Part shown: positions 34,166 to 42,236 of the stretch, piece after piece
Layout of the letters: each line of letters starts with the position of its first letter
Numbering within the stretch: the stretch's first letter is position 1
Source of the DNA: CAYRLZ01 sp964425275
Lineage (GTDB): Bacteria > Hydrothermota > Tepidihabitantia > Tepidihabitantales > JBDRVQ01
Direction of reading: 5' to 3'
Assembly: GCA_964425275.1 (NCBI GenBank)
Contig: CAYRLZ010000035.1
Location: 1-47,967, forward strand
Length of the DNA stretch: 47,967 nt
Position numbers and translations under genes: made by a program
The notes under the pieces: model-generated
The model's input: the letters and a program-made list of their open reading frames with translations, nothing else
Told to the model about the DNA's origin: nothing
Databases searched by the model: none

Positions 34166-35001
34166 CTTTTCCTCCTTAAGGCAAAGTAACTGATATTACC
34201 GATGAGAACCAAAATTATAATTATGAGATGGGCCAAGGATTGGGAATCCATAAGTTGGGAGGCGGGTTTAAATGCCGATGTCATGCCCGCCTTTTCAATG
34301 AGGAATTCGTATTCCGCGGCGGCCTTCATACCACCTAAGAGCCCGGTGAGTTGACCAGTTGACAGATAAGGATAGGCATCAGCCGCTGAGACCGCTGTGA
34401 CACCCGCTCCCACCCGGATACCAAATCTTGTCTGGGCATAGGCAATCCAGGTCTCATATCCCGGTAGCCCGGCTGAAAGACTGATCATAAATGGAATATC
34501 TTTATAAGTTATATCCCCTTGGAATATGGGAAGGGAGTCATAGGGGGTGCCGTAATAGTCCGTAGGGAATGTCTCCTTCATACTCCGGCCGATGCCTAAG
34601 ACGACCGCGGTTATCCCCGGCTTCCAACCTAAAAAAACATAATCCTTGCCATAGGTCTTATTATATTCTGGGGCAACGGTCTTTAAGCCTTCTTCGCCTA
34701 AGCCGACACCAGTTATCCAGAGACCAGAGACAATAACCCGAAGGTTTCGGGAAAAGGCATGCCTTAAGATTGATAGATACATCGGATATAACTCAGGCAT
34801 TGACTGGGGGTCAAAGTCAATTGATATGAAGAGATACGAGCCTTCTTTTAACCCATCAATCGCCTTGAAAAGTTCTTGAGTCCGTTTTCCAACCCGGCCA
34901 ACAAGACCTAGGGGCCTAATTAAGGGAAGGATAATCGCCACCGCCATTACTAGGAATATAAATCTTCGGTCAATCTTACCAATTCTTTCCCAGAAGTTCA
35001 T
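34162..35001 (-). CDS. Membrane-anchored protein with extracytoplasmic domain, third gene of the module
   Basis: 279 residues with one membrane helix near the N-terminus (about 14-32, FIFLVMAVAIILPLI) and one at the C-terminus (about 255-275). Between them lies a soluble domain with alternating strands and helices (SYLFISIDFDPQSMPELYP, NLRVIVSGLWITGVGLGEEG, DYVFLGWKPGITAVVLGIG), resembling a Rossmann-like or periplasmic-binding fold. It overlaps both neighbours by 4 bp (ATGA). No recognised family. Confidence 0.7.
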   Translation of the reverse strand: MNFWERIGKIDRRFIFLVMAVAIILPLIRPLGLVGRVGKRTQELFKAIDGLKEGSYLFISIDFDPQSMPELYPMYLSILRHAFSRNLRVIVSGLWITGVGLGEEGLKTVAPEYNKTYGKDYVFLGWKPGITAVVLGIGRSMKETFPTDYYGTPYDSLPIFQGDITYKDIPFMISLSAGLPGYETWIAYAQTRFGIRVGAGVTAVSAADAYPYLSTGQLTGLLGGMKAAAEYEFLIEKAGMTSAFKPASQLMDSQSLAHLIIIILVLIGNISYFALRRKR

Positions 35002-35621
35002 CTCTTACCTCCCAGCCAGCCTCTTTCAATGCCGAGGATAATCTTCAAAGAGGTAGCGATAACACCTAAGGCGACCCCAAACATAATCCCTCTCTTTGCT
35101 GCCATATTAGGGACGGAAAGGAGCCACTCGGCAAGGTCAGAGAGTTTTGGATGGAGCGCGGTGCCAATTGGCACCATGCCTAACATCACAATAAAGGAGG
35201 CAATTAAGAGAAGCGTTGCCTCTTTTGTGCGGGCGCGGAAGGCCCGATAAGCGGCGGAGGCCATATAGAAGGCGAGGATTGAAAACATTGTCGCACCGAG
35301 GGGAACCAGAACATTAGAAAAGATGAGCCTAAGATAAGACTTGGCACCAACGCCAAAGACTAAGCCAATAATAGCCGTGGCAATAAGCGTAATCAGGGTC
35401 ACCACGGAAAAGCCCCATTCTCCCTTTTTACGCTTTATTTGTTCATAGTGCCTTAAACTGACACTCCTCACCCCTAAGATGAGAGCAAAGGCGGCAATTA
35501 TCCGTATCCATTTCAAGGTTAAGTCAAAAAAAGATTGGGAGAGGGGATGAGGAATAAAAAACTGTATAACCATTAGGAGACCCATTATAAAACATATCGC
35601 TAATGGTAGACTCCTGCTCAT
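34998..35621 (-). CDS. Multi-pass membrane protein, second gene of the module
   Basis: I place the start at ATG 35621, because AGGAGG stands 5 nt before it; a longer form from a TTG at 35645 would overlap the preceding gene and contain the Shine-Dalgarno. The 207-residue protein has about six hydrophobic segments (LPLAICFIMGLLMVIQFF, VVTLITLIATAIIGLVFG, MFSILAFYMASAAY). No conserved charged transport motif stands out. It is coupled to the next gene by an ATGA overlap. Confidence 0.7.
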   Translation of the reverse strand: MSRSLPLAICFIMGLLMVIQFFIPHPLSQSFFDLTLKWIRIIAAFALILGVRSVSLRHYEQIKRKKGEWGFSVVTLITLIATAIIGLVFGVGAKSYLRLIFSNVLVPLGATMFSILAFYMASAAYRAFRARTKEATLLLIASFIVMLGMVPIGTALHPKLSDLAEWLLSVPNMAAKRGIMFGVALGVIATSLKIILGIERGWLGGKR

Positions 35622-35631
35622 TAGAACCTCC

Positions 35632-36744
35632 TTACCGGACGGCAAAAAAATGTTCTATTGATTGGAGGAAGTTAAATTGAGGGAGAGCGGAGAGGAGAAG
35701 TAAGATACTTGCGATGAGAAGTAAGAAGAGGATGGTGATTTTTCCGTAGTCCTGTCCTTTTAGCGAACCAACGAGTAGGGGCTCACGGGAGAGATAGGCG
35801 GAGGCGGCATAGAGTTCTTCTCCAATTAAGGTATAATCACAGGCGGTGATGAAGAAGGGGAGTTGATGAACCGCGTCCGTCCCAGCAATTTGAATGGCAC
35901 CAGTTGTGGCACCGGTTTCGGCCAAAATTAGGGATTCCGCCCAAAACATACCCAAAAAGAAATTGGTCGCCGGTTTCTCCCTCACCATTATCCCATCAAC
36001 CGCCGCGGCATAAGCGAATTGAGCATCGGTGATAAAGAATATGTTGTCACCCTTAAAGGCATCGGGTCGGCCAACATTGGTGTAAGATTCTTTACATATC
36101 TCATAGGCAACCGTATAAACAAGCGGGTCACGATTCGGGACTAATAGAGTTGTATCATACTGGGCAGTTTTCTTAGCCACTTCCCCTAAGATATTGAGCG
36201 AGGCGATGGTTGCGATATCCGAGACACCGCCGAGACCCGGGATATAAAGAATTGGCCGCCCCATCTCGGTCGCTCTTCCCACCGCTTCTTCAACCGCATC
36301 CAGACCGGAGATTCTTCGGATAAATAATTCCTTACCCCTCCGGGCGTGATAGATAAAGTATAAGACAAGAGAAGAAAAGATAATTATCCCGACAAGCACA
36401 TTTATTCGAGCCGTGGAAAACCATTGGGGAGAAGACATAACCGGTGAGGAGATTTCTGATTCCGCCCTTTCCTCACCTTTAACCGCAACGACCTTATAGA
36501 GATATACATAATTATCCCGAACTTTATCATCAACAAATCGGTTTTCCGGGGGAAGAACCACACCAACCGGGACAAATTCATCTGCGTCTTTTTCTTTCCG
36601 CAATACCTCATAGCGGTCTAAAATCTGAACATCGGGTGAATGCGACCAGGTGATGGTAATGCTCTTACCGGCATCGTTTGGTGTATCAAAGACCTTAATT
36701 GCCGGTGGCGGGGCTAAACCAATAAAGAGGAGAAAAAATAACAT
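35632..36744 (-). CDS. Fibronectin-type-III plus membrane protein (DUF6754-like)
   Basis: 370 residues, Shine-Dalgarno AGGAGG. A signal peptide is followed by an FN3-like domain (about 15-105, ITITWSHSPDVQILDRYEVLRK, NYVYLYKVVAV), one membrane helix (about 115-135), then a ~200-residue soluble domain (YIPGLGGVSDIATIASLNILG, TTLLVPNRDPLVYTVAYEI, NFFLGMFWAESLILAETGA). A second membrane helix lies near the C-terminus. From memory this matches the uncharacterised DUF6754 family. It opens a tight operon of membrane proteins, itself 9 bp downstream of mazG. Role unknown. Confidence 0.75.
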   Translation of the reverse strand: MLFFLLFIGLAPPPAIKVFDTPNDAGKSITITWSHSPDVQILDRYEVLRKEKDADEFVPVGVVLPPENRFVDDKVRDNYVYLYKVVAVKGEERAESEISSPVMSSPQWFSTARINVLVGIIIFSSLVLYFIYHARRGKELFIRRISGLDAVEEAVGRATEMGRPILYIPGLGGVSDIATIASLNILGEVAKKTAQYDTTLLVPNRDPLVYTVAYEICKESYTNVGRPDAFKGDNIFFITDAQFAYAAAVDGIMVREKPATNFFLGMFWAESLILAETGATTGAIQIAGTDAVHQLPFFITACDYTLIGEELYAASAYLSREPLLVGSLKGQDYGKITILFLLLIASILLLLSALPQFNFLQSIEHFFAVR

Positions 36745-36753
36745 ACTCCCTCC

Positions 36754-37071
36754 TTATTCTTTGCAGATACACCTTTTCTTCTGACAACGGGGACAGCCGT
36801 TCTTATATTTCTTGGCGGCTTCCTCTAAGTCAAGACCAACCAAAGAAGCCAGGGAGACAAGCCAAGCCAATAGGTCAGCAAACTCTTCTTTTAGTTCTTG
36901 GCGATTTTTGCCTTTTAATCCACCGGGGGTGGGGTATTTGATTTTCCTTAAGCACCGGGCCAGTTCCCCAACCTCTTCTACTAACCACCGAAAACTACCT
37001 TCAACTCCTCGTTTTTTATCCTTCTTGTAATAAATCTTCTTTATTAACTTCTGGAATTCTCTTATTTCCAC
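36754..37071 (-). CDS. MazG-type nucleotide pyrophosphohydrolase with Cys-rich tail
   Basis: 105 residues. The helical MazG core has LVEEVGELARCLRK and LKEEFADLLAWLVSLASLVGLDLEEAAKKY, with the EExxE and ExxD magnesium-binding acids. It hydrolyses NTPs or related nucleotides to monophosphate and PPi, for housecleaning or signalling. The tail CPRCQKKRCIC is an added metal-binding-like motif. The start is GTG 37071; no Shine-Dalgarno is present, and the -10 box ends 8 nt upstream, so a leaderless mRNA is predicted. It lies 9 bp before the membrane-protein operon. Confidence 0.85.
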   Translation of the reverse strand: MEIREFQKLIKKIYYKKDKKRGVEGSFRWLVEEVGELARCLRKIKYPTPGGLKGKNRQELKEEFADLLAWLVSLASLVGLDLEEAAKKYKNGCPRCQKKRCICKE

Positions 37072-37079
37072 AGGCGAAC

Positions 37080-37107
37080 ATTATCCTAAAAAATTCCAGA
37101 AAGTCAA
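37080..37107 (-). promoter_or_regulatory. Promoter of mazG-type gene, predicted leaderless
   Basis: Minus-strand TTGACT (37107-37102), 16-bp spacer, GATAAT (37085-37080), then eight bases to GTG 37071. Transcription should begin at or within a base or two of the start codon. Confidence 0.68.
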
Positions 37108-37155
37108 GTATTTTCTTATATCGCTGTAATCTCTCTGGTCTTTATATCGCTGGTA

Positions 37156-37183
37156 TTGACTTTTATCCCAGATTCAGTATTAT
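37156..37183 (+). promoter_or_regulatory. Promoter of the hydrogenase operon, predicted leaderless
   Basis: TTGACT (37156-37161), 16-bp spacer, TATTAT (37178-37183), then only six bases to ATG 37190. No Shine-Dalgarno fits. The expected start point coincides with the ATG. Divergent from the mazG promoter. Confidence 0.72.
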
Positions 37184-37189
37184 TGGCTA

Positions 37190-38149
37190 ATGGAAAAGTT
37201 AAAATTTGCCTTTTACTGGGCCGCATCCTGCGGCGGCTGCGAAATTGCTGTCTTAGATATCAATGAAAAAATCCTTGATGTCCTGGAATTTGCCGACATC
37301 GTATTCTGGCCGGTAGCAATTGATATAAAATACCAGGATGTGGAGGATTTCGCCGATGGATTTATTGATGTAACTTTCTTTAATGGCTCAATCAGAAATA
37401 GTGAGCAAGAGCATCTGGCAAAACTTCTAAGGAAGAAGTCAAAGACCTTGGTCGCTTTTGGCTCCTGCGCGCATAAAGGGTGTATACCAGGACTGGCCAA
37501 TCTCTTTTCGCGGGAAGAAATCCTAAGAACAGTCTATAATACCATTTCCACAAATAACCCGGACGGAAAGCTGCCACAGACCCAATTTCATAATTTGACC
37601 CTTCCGGAATTTTACGATGAGGTCAAGCCATTAGATAGAGTGCTTGAGGTTGATTATTACCTTCCGGGCTGTCCGCCGCCAACTGGAATAATAATTGATG
37701 CCGTAAATGCCATAAAGAAAGGAAGCCTGCCCGAAAAGGGGACAGTCTTAGCACCGGTTAAAGCCCTCTGCGAAGAGTGTGAAAGAAATACATCCGAGGC
37801 CAAAAAGATGCCGGATATTAAAAGGATGATTGAAATCGCACCTGACCCCAAAAAATGCTTCTTAGAACAGGGAATTATCTGTATGGGGCCAGTGACGCGG
37901 GGGGGGTGTTTATCTCGTTGTCTTAAGGCAAATTGGCCCTGCACTGGTTGTATGGGACCTACTCCGGAGGTTATTGACCAAGGGGGGAAGGCGATTTCGG
38001 CGATTGCCTCAATTTTAGCGCAAGATAAAGAGAAAATGCTCTCGGAGGAAGAGTTGGCACGTTTGGTTGGCAAGATTCCCGATCCAGTCGGCACCTTTTA
38101 TATGTATTCTCTGCCTTCTTCTCTCATTCCAAAACGGAGGAGAAAATGA
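37190..38149 (+). CDS. NiFe hydrogenase small subunit (group 3, MvhG-like)
   Basis: 319 residues carrying the Fe-S clusters that pass electrons from the NiFe site. N-terminal WAASCGGCEIA (Cys14, Cys17) and later GSCAHKGCIPGL and LPGCPPP bind the proximal cluster. The C-terminal half has CEECERN, CFLEQGIICMGPVTRGGC and CTGCMGPTPE, resembling the additional cluster domain of F420-nonreducing/F420-type cytoplasmic hydrogenases. There is no Tat signal, so it is cytoplasmic. It overlaps the large subunit gene by 4 bp. The usual partners MvhD or HdrABC are not in the window, so the electron acceptor is unknown. Confidence 0.92.
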   Translation: MEKLKFAFYWAASCGGCEIAVLDINEKILDVLEFADIVFWPVAIDIKYQDVEDFADGFIDVTFFNGSIRNSEQEHLAKLLRKKSKTLVAFGSCAHKGCIPGLANLFSREEILRTVYNTISTNNPDGKLPQTQFHNLTLPEFYDEVKPLDRVLEVDYYLPGCPPPTGIIIDAVNAIKKGSLPEKGTVLAPVKALCEECERNTSEAKKMPDIKRMIEIAPDPKKCFLEQGIICMGPVTRGGCLSRCLKANWPCTGCMGPTPEVIDQGGKAISAIASILAQDKEKMLSEEELARLVGKIPDPVGTFYMYSLPSSLIPKRRRK

Positions 38150-39624
38150 GAAGGATAACAATTGACCCTATTACCCGTTTGGAAGGACACGGCAAGATTG
38201 AGATATTTTTAGACGAGAAGGGAGAAGTTAAAGAGACATTCGTTTGCGTTCCGGAATTACGGGGATTTGAGAAGTTCTGCGAAGGGAGAAAAGCCGAAGA
38301 TATGCCGCAGTTGACCTCCCGGATTTGTGGTGTCTGTCCAGTTGCCCATCATTTTGCGGCAACCAAAGCGCTTGATGCTTGTTTTGGTGTGCAACCAACC
38401 CCCCTGGCAAAGAAGTTAAGGGAACTTATGTATTGCGGTTATATTATCTACGACCATATCCTTCACTTCTATTTCCTTGGTGGGCCGGATTTAATCGTCG
38501 GACCGACGAGTCCTCGGGAGAAGAGAAATATCCTGGGAGTTATGGAAAAGGTTGGAGTGGAGTTAAGCCGGGCGGTTATCCAACACCGCGCCTATGGGCA
38601 GTTGATTACCGAAATCCTCGGTGGTAAGGCAACCCATCCGGTCTCGGGTATTCCCGGAGGAGTAACCAAGGGATTGGATGAAGAAGAGAGAAAAAGGATT
38701 GAAGAGATGGTTCTCTCCTGTAAGGAGTTTGCCTTGAAGACCCTGGATTTATATCACACACTGGTTTTGGAAAATCCGGAATATGTCGGAATGCTCAAGA
38801 ATCCTAATTTCTCTCTTGACCTCTATAATATGGGTTTGGTTGATGATAATAATCAGTTGAATTTCTATGACGGTTCTGTGCGGGTTTGTGCTCCAACCGG
38901 TAAGGAATTTTTGAAGTTTGAAGCAAGGGATTATTTGAATTATATCTCCGAAGAGGTGGTGGAATGGTCTTATGTCAAGATTCCATACCTTAAAGAGATT
39001 GGTTTTGCTGGATTAAAAGACGGCAGTTCGTCTGGACTTTATCGGGTCGGCCCCTTAGGTCGAATTAATGTCTCGGAGGGGATGCCAACGAAAGAGGCGC
39101 AGAGGGAATATGAGCGGATGGTTTCTTTTTTTGGTAAGAAGCCTTTCACTAATGTCTTTGCCTATCACTGGGCAAGGCTTGTGGAATTACTCTATGCCAC
39201 GGAAAGAGCAGAAGCACTTATAAAAGAAGAGGGAATTACCGGGGAAAATTTCCGGAACCTGAATTTAGGTTCGCCCGGGGAAGGGGTAGGGATTGTGGAA
39301 GCGGCCCGGGGGACATTGATTCATCACTATAAGTTGACCGAAGATGGTCGGATAAAAGAAGTAAATTTAATTGTTGCCACAACTAATAATAAGGGGGCAA
39401 TCAATCTTTCGGTTAAGCAGGGAGCAAGAGAATATATAAAAGGTGGCAAAGTATCCGAGGATATCCTCAATCTCTGCGAGATGTTCTTTCGGGCGTATGA
39501 CCCTTGTTTTGGTTGCGCATCTCATCTCTTTTCCGATAGTTTTCTCCAAATTGAGGTCTATAACTCGCAGAGAGAACTTTTGGTTTCTTTACCCGCCACG
39601 GTGGAAAAGAATAAAAATAAATGA
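38146..39624 (+). CDS. NiFe hydrogenase large subunit (group 3, MvhA-like)
   Basis: 492 residues holding the NiFe(CN)2CO site. The N-terminal RICGVCPVAHH (Cys61, Cys64) and C-terminal DPCFGCASH (Cys454, Cys457, His460) supply the four nickel cysteines. A 32-residue tail after His460 is the type removed by a maturation endopeptidase after nickel insertion, so HypA-F and a protease should exist elsewhere. Together with the small subunit it oxidises or evolves H2 in the cytoplasm. The next gene starts inside its stop (ATGA). Confidence 0.96.
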   Translation: MRRITIDPITRLEGHGKIEIFLDEKGEVKETFVCVPELRGFEKFCEGRKAEDMPQLTSRICGVCPVAHHFAATKALDACFGVQPTPLAKKLRELMYCGYIIYDHILHFYFLGGPDLIVGPTSPREKRNILGVMEKVGVELSRAVIQHRAYGQLITEILGGKATHPVSGIPGGVTKGLDEEERKRIEEMVLSCKEFALKTLDLYHTLVLENPEYVGMLKNPNFSLDLYNMGLVDDNNQLNFYDGSVRVCAPTGKEFLKFEARDYLNYISEEVVEWSYVKIPYLKEIGFAGLKDGSSSGLYRVGPLGRINVSEGMPTKEAQREYERMVSFFGKKPFTNVFAYHWARLVELLYATERAEALIKEEGITGENFRNLNLGSPGEGVGIVEAARGTLIHHYKLTEDGRIKEVNLIVATTNNKGAINLSVKQGAREYIKGGKVSEDILNLCEMFFRAYDPCFGCASHLFSDSFLQIEVYNSQRELLVSLPATVEKNKNK

Positions 39625-41762
39625 AACTACGGGTGAAATTTTGTTTAAGGGTTGTCTTGTCTCTTGTTTTCTTCTTGGGTTTTTGGGCCTCCGGTATTGA
39701 GGTGACAAACTGGAAGACCTATACCACATTTCAATATCTAAACCAGATAGAAGAGAAGGGAGATATTCTTTATATTGCAACGAATGGCGGTCTCGTGCTC
39801 TTTTCTCCCCAAAAGGAATCAATGGAAAGGGTTTATACTTATCAAGATGGTCTCTTATCTCATTATGTCAACTCTTTTGCCTGGGACCGGGAGGGAAACC
39901 TCTGGTTAGCGACTTCCTATCGGGGGCTTTTGGTTTTTTCCAAAGAAAAATTCTTTCATTATCCATCCGAAAAGGTTCCCTCCACAATCAATAAGGTTGC
40001 GATTAGCGGCGATACGGTTCTCCTGGGTACTCCGGATGGGGTCTATTTTATTGCCACCCAAGGGAGTTTTCTTAATTTTGCCGATGATAATGTCCTTCGC
40101 CTTCTCTCAGGGAACCGGATCCTGGGAGTTTATCCCGATGAAGATTTTTGGCTGGGTTGTAGTCGGGGTATATTTCGTATCACGCGGGATTTGCAGAGGG
40201 TTTTCTTATATCGGTTGTCGGTCGGTGATTCGGTAAAGGGTATCTTGAAGGCAAAGGATACTTTGTTTGTTATCGCCGAAAAAGGGTTGGCTTATTACGA
40301 ACCACGGTTTGATACATTTTCCCCTTATCTCTTTTTCTATGCGGTGTCGCCAGATACCTTTCTTTTAGTTAATGATTTTAAGTTTTCGGGAGGACGGTTT
40401 TACATCGCGACCAATAAAGGGACTTTCACTTATGACGGGGAACATTTTTTGACTCTAAACAATTATTGGACGATGAGTATTTATGTTGCGGATTATCTTT
40501 TATTAGGGATTCGGGGTAGTACCTATGCCTCGGGCTTCTTGGTGAAGATACAAGAGGGCCGAGAAAAATGGATTTCCTTCCCGACGATTGTTACCAATAG
40601 TATATTTGACATCGCCAAAGATTATGAGGATAATCTCTATTTACCCCATTTTATGTGGGGGGAAAATCATCTGACCGTAATCACAAAAGATAGCATTACC
40701 CGCTTAAAGGATACCCTGCCGGTTCCTGATTTTGTCAAGGTTTGTAGTAAAGATAGAATATGGATTGGACACTGGGCAAAGACCAGCGGGCTTTCGGTTT
40801 ATGATAAAGAGAAAGTGAGTTGGCGGGTCTTTCAGTGGGGGGGTGTGAGTGGTAAGAATGTTATCGGCGCCTTTAATATTGACCAGAATGATACGAAATG
40901 GATGTGGAACGAAATTAATGTGATTGCCTTGGATAGCCAAGAGACCGCCTATGAGTTTTCAATCCCGGGTTTAGGCAGTTGCCAGCATGGGTATGAGTTT
41001 ACCTTTGACAGTAAGGGGCGGGTATATTTAGGGACACCCAATGGTCTTATCCGATTTGATTACAAAGGAACACTTTCTGACCCAGCGGATGATTCCATCC
41101 GAGTATTTATGGAAGGGCTTGTTTCTTTTGATATTAAATCCTGCGCCTCGGACCGTCAGGATAGAATTTGGGTCGGCACACCCCAAGGACTCGGGTGCTT
41201 ACAGGGGGAAAGATTTAAGGTTTATACCAAAGAGAATTCGGGGTTAGTATCTTCTAATTGTCTGCGGGTCAGGACCGATACCTTTAACCGGGTTTGGATT
41301 TTAACCGAGGGGGGACTTTCCCTATTTTATCCGGAAAAAGATTCCTGGCAAAGTTTCACCCCGGTGAATAGCGCCCTATTCCCGAACTGGAAAAATATCA
41401 TGGGTTTTTATTCTTCCCTCTTTGTTGACCGAGATAAGGTTTATATCGGAACGAAGGAAGGTCTAATTGAGATGGCTTACCGCGAGATAACTCCTCCGGG
41501 CGTTTTTAATTTAGAGATTTACCCTAACCCCTTTCTCGTCGGTAAAAATTTGAAGTTAATCGTTGATAAAATTCCCGATAGCTGTGCAGTGGAATTATTC
41601 ACCCTCTCGGGAAAGAAGGTAGAGGTTAAGTGTGAGAAGATAAAGGACGGCTTTTCTTTGGAAATAAAAGATTCCTTATCTTCGGGTTTATATATTATAA
41701 GGGTCCGGGAACTTAAACCTCCCTATCGGTGTGGGATTGGTAAGGTAGCGATTCTTAAGTAA
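39621..41762 (+). CDS. Exported two-component-propeller-type protein with sorting tail
   Basis: 713 residues. A signal peptide (about 1-24) leads to repeated reg_prop-like propeller blades (GNLWLATSYRGLLVFSKEKF, DRIWVGTPQGLGCLQGERF, NRVWILTEGGLSLFYPEKD). The C-terminal ~75 residues (LEIYPNPFLVGKNLKLIV, LSSGLYIIRV) are a FlgD/Por-type sorting domain. Such propellers resemble the periplasmic parts of hybrid sensors but no kinase is attached. Oddly, its ATG overlaps the stop of the cytoplasmic hydrogenase large subunit, so the two are translationally coupled although destined for different compartments. Confidence 0.85.
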   Translation: MKLRVKFCLRVVLSLVFFLGFWASGIEVTNWKTYTTFQYLNQIEEKGDILYIATNGGLVLFSPQKESMERVYTYQDGLLSHYVNSFAWDREGNLWLATSYRGLLVFSKEKFFHYPSEKVPSTINKVAISGDTVLLGTPDGVYFIATQGSFLNFADDNVLRLLSGNRILGVYPDEDFWLGCSRGIFRITRDLQRVFLYRLSVGDSVKGILKAKDTLFVIAEKGLAYYEPRFDTFSPYLFFYAVSPDTFLLVNDFKFSGGRFYIATNKGTFTYDGEHFLTLNNYWTMSIYVADYLLLGIRGSTYASGFLVKIQEGREKWISFPTIVTNSIFDIAKDYEDNLYLPHFMWGENHLTVITKDSITRLKDTLPVPDFVKVCSKDRIWIGHWAKTSGLSVYDKEKVSWRVFQWGGVSGKNVIGAFNIDQNDTKWMWNEINVIALDSQETAYEFSIPGLGSCQHGYEFTFDSKGRVYLGTPNGLIRFDYKGTLSDPADDSIRVFMEGLVSFDIKSCASDRQDRIWVGTPQGLGCLQGERFKVYTKENSGLVSSNCLRVRTDTFNRVWILTEGGLSLFYPEKDSWQSFTPVNSALFPNWKNIMGFYSSLFVDRDKVYIGTKEGLIEMAYREITPPGVFNLEIYPNPFLVGKNLKLIVDKIPDSCAVELFTLSGKKVEVKCEKIKDGFSLEIKDSLSSGLYIIRVRELKPPYRCGIGKVAILK

Positions 41763-41804
41763 AATTCGAAATCCGATCCCTATATCTATTTGTCTTTTGG
41801 GGTT

Positions 41805-41820
41805 CCTTCCGAAAGGAAGG
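41805..41820. terminator. Hairpin between convergent operons, probable terminator
   Basis: CCTTCC-GAAA-GGAAGG is a perfect 6-bp stem with a stable GNRA tetraloop. It is followed on the plus strand by ctatttgttt, and lies between the stops of the 39621 gene and the convergent microprotein gene. It probably ends transcription of the hydrogenase operon, and possibly both directions. Confidence 0.55.
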
Positions 41821-41876
41821 CTATTTGTTTAGAATTTAGTGCTTTGGATCTATGGATTCCTCTTTTTTGAATCGGT

Positions 41877-42002
41877 TTAGACTTCTTCTTCTACCTCGCC
41901 ACCCATACATTCTTCGTAATCCGGGCAATCCGGACAGCAGATTTCTTTCAGTTTTTTAATCTCTTCACATTCTTCATAATAGGGGCATAGATTGCAGCAC
42001 AT
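41877..42002 (-). CDS. Cysteine-rich microprotein 2 (MCCNLC type)
   Basis: 41 residues from ATG 42002, with the Shine-Dalgarno GGAGGTG overlapping the previous gene's stop. It holds eight cysteines in two similar blocks: MCCNLCPYYEEC and CCPDCPDYEEC, each of the form CCxxCxxYxxC, separated by a charged helix. The tail is acidic. It is clearly paralogous to the gene just upstream. The pattern suggests two metal- or Fe-S-binding sites. No named family recognised. Last gene of the speB cluster. Confidence 0.75.
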   Translation of the reverse strand: MCCNLCPYYEECEEIKKLKEICCPDCPDYEECMGGEVEEEV

Positions 42003-42005
42003 TTT

Positions 42006-42173
42006 TCACCTCCGGGGAGACTTTTTCTTAGGTGTGATAAACTTGTCTTTTCGCTTTTCGTCTTTGGTTATTTCCATACAGGAGTCAAAGTAACGGCACT
42101 GGAGACAGCAGTCATCACGCAGTTCATTTTTTGTCTGGCATATTTGATACCGAACACACACATTACAACACAT
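42006..42173 (-). CDS. Cysteine-rich microprotein 1 (MCCNVC type)
   Basis: 55 residues from ATG 42173 with GGAGGGAAG upstream. Two Cys blocks, MCCNVCVRYQIC and CCLQCRYFDSC, share the CCxxCxxYxxC pattern with the downstream gene, followed by a lysine-rich tail (KDEKRKDKFITPKKK). The genes are 3 bp apart. The paired basic-tailed and acidic-tailed forms suggest they could form a heterodimer; that is inference. Function unknown; proximity to hydrogenase and hydrogenase-maturation genes is suggestive only. Confidence 0.75.
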   Translation of the reverse strand: MCCNVCVRYQICQTKNELRDDCCLQCRYFDSCMEITKDEKRKDKFITPKKKSPRR

Positions 42174-42236
42174 TTTCCTTCTTCCCTCCTTTTTACCAAT
42201 TAATGGGGGCGAGACCCATATTTTTATGCCCCTTGG

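Noticed and set aside
35160..35175. Perfect 16-bp palindrome GGTGCCAATTGGCACC as an operator
   Set aside because: It lies inside the coding region of a membrane protein, encodes ordinary residues, and has no promoter beside it.
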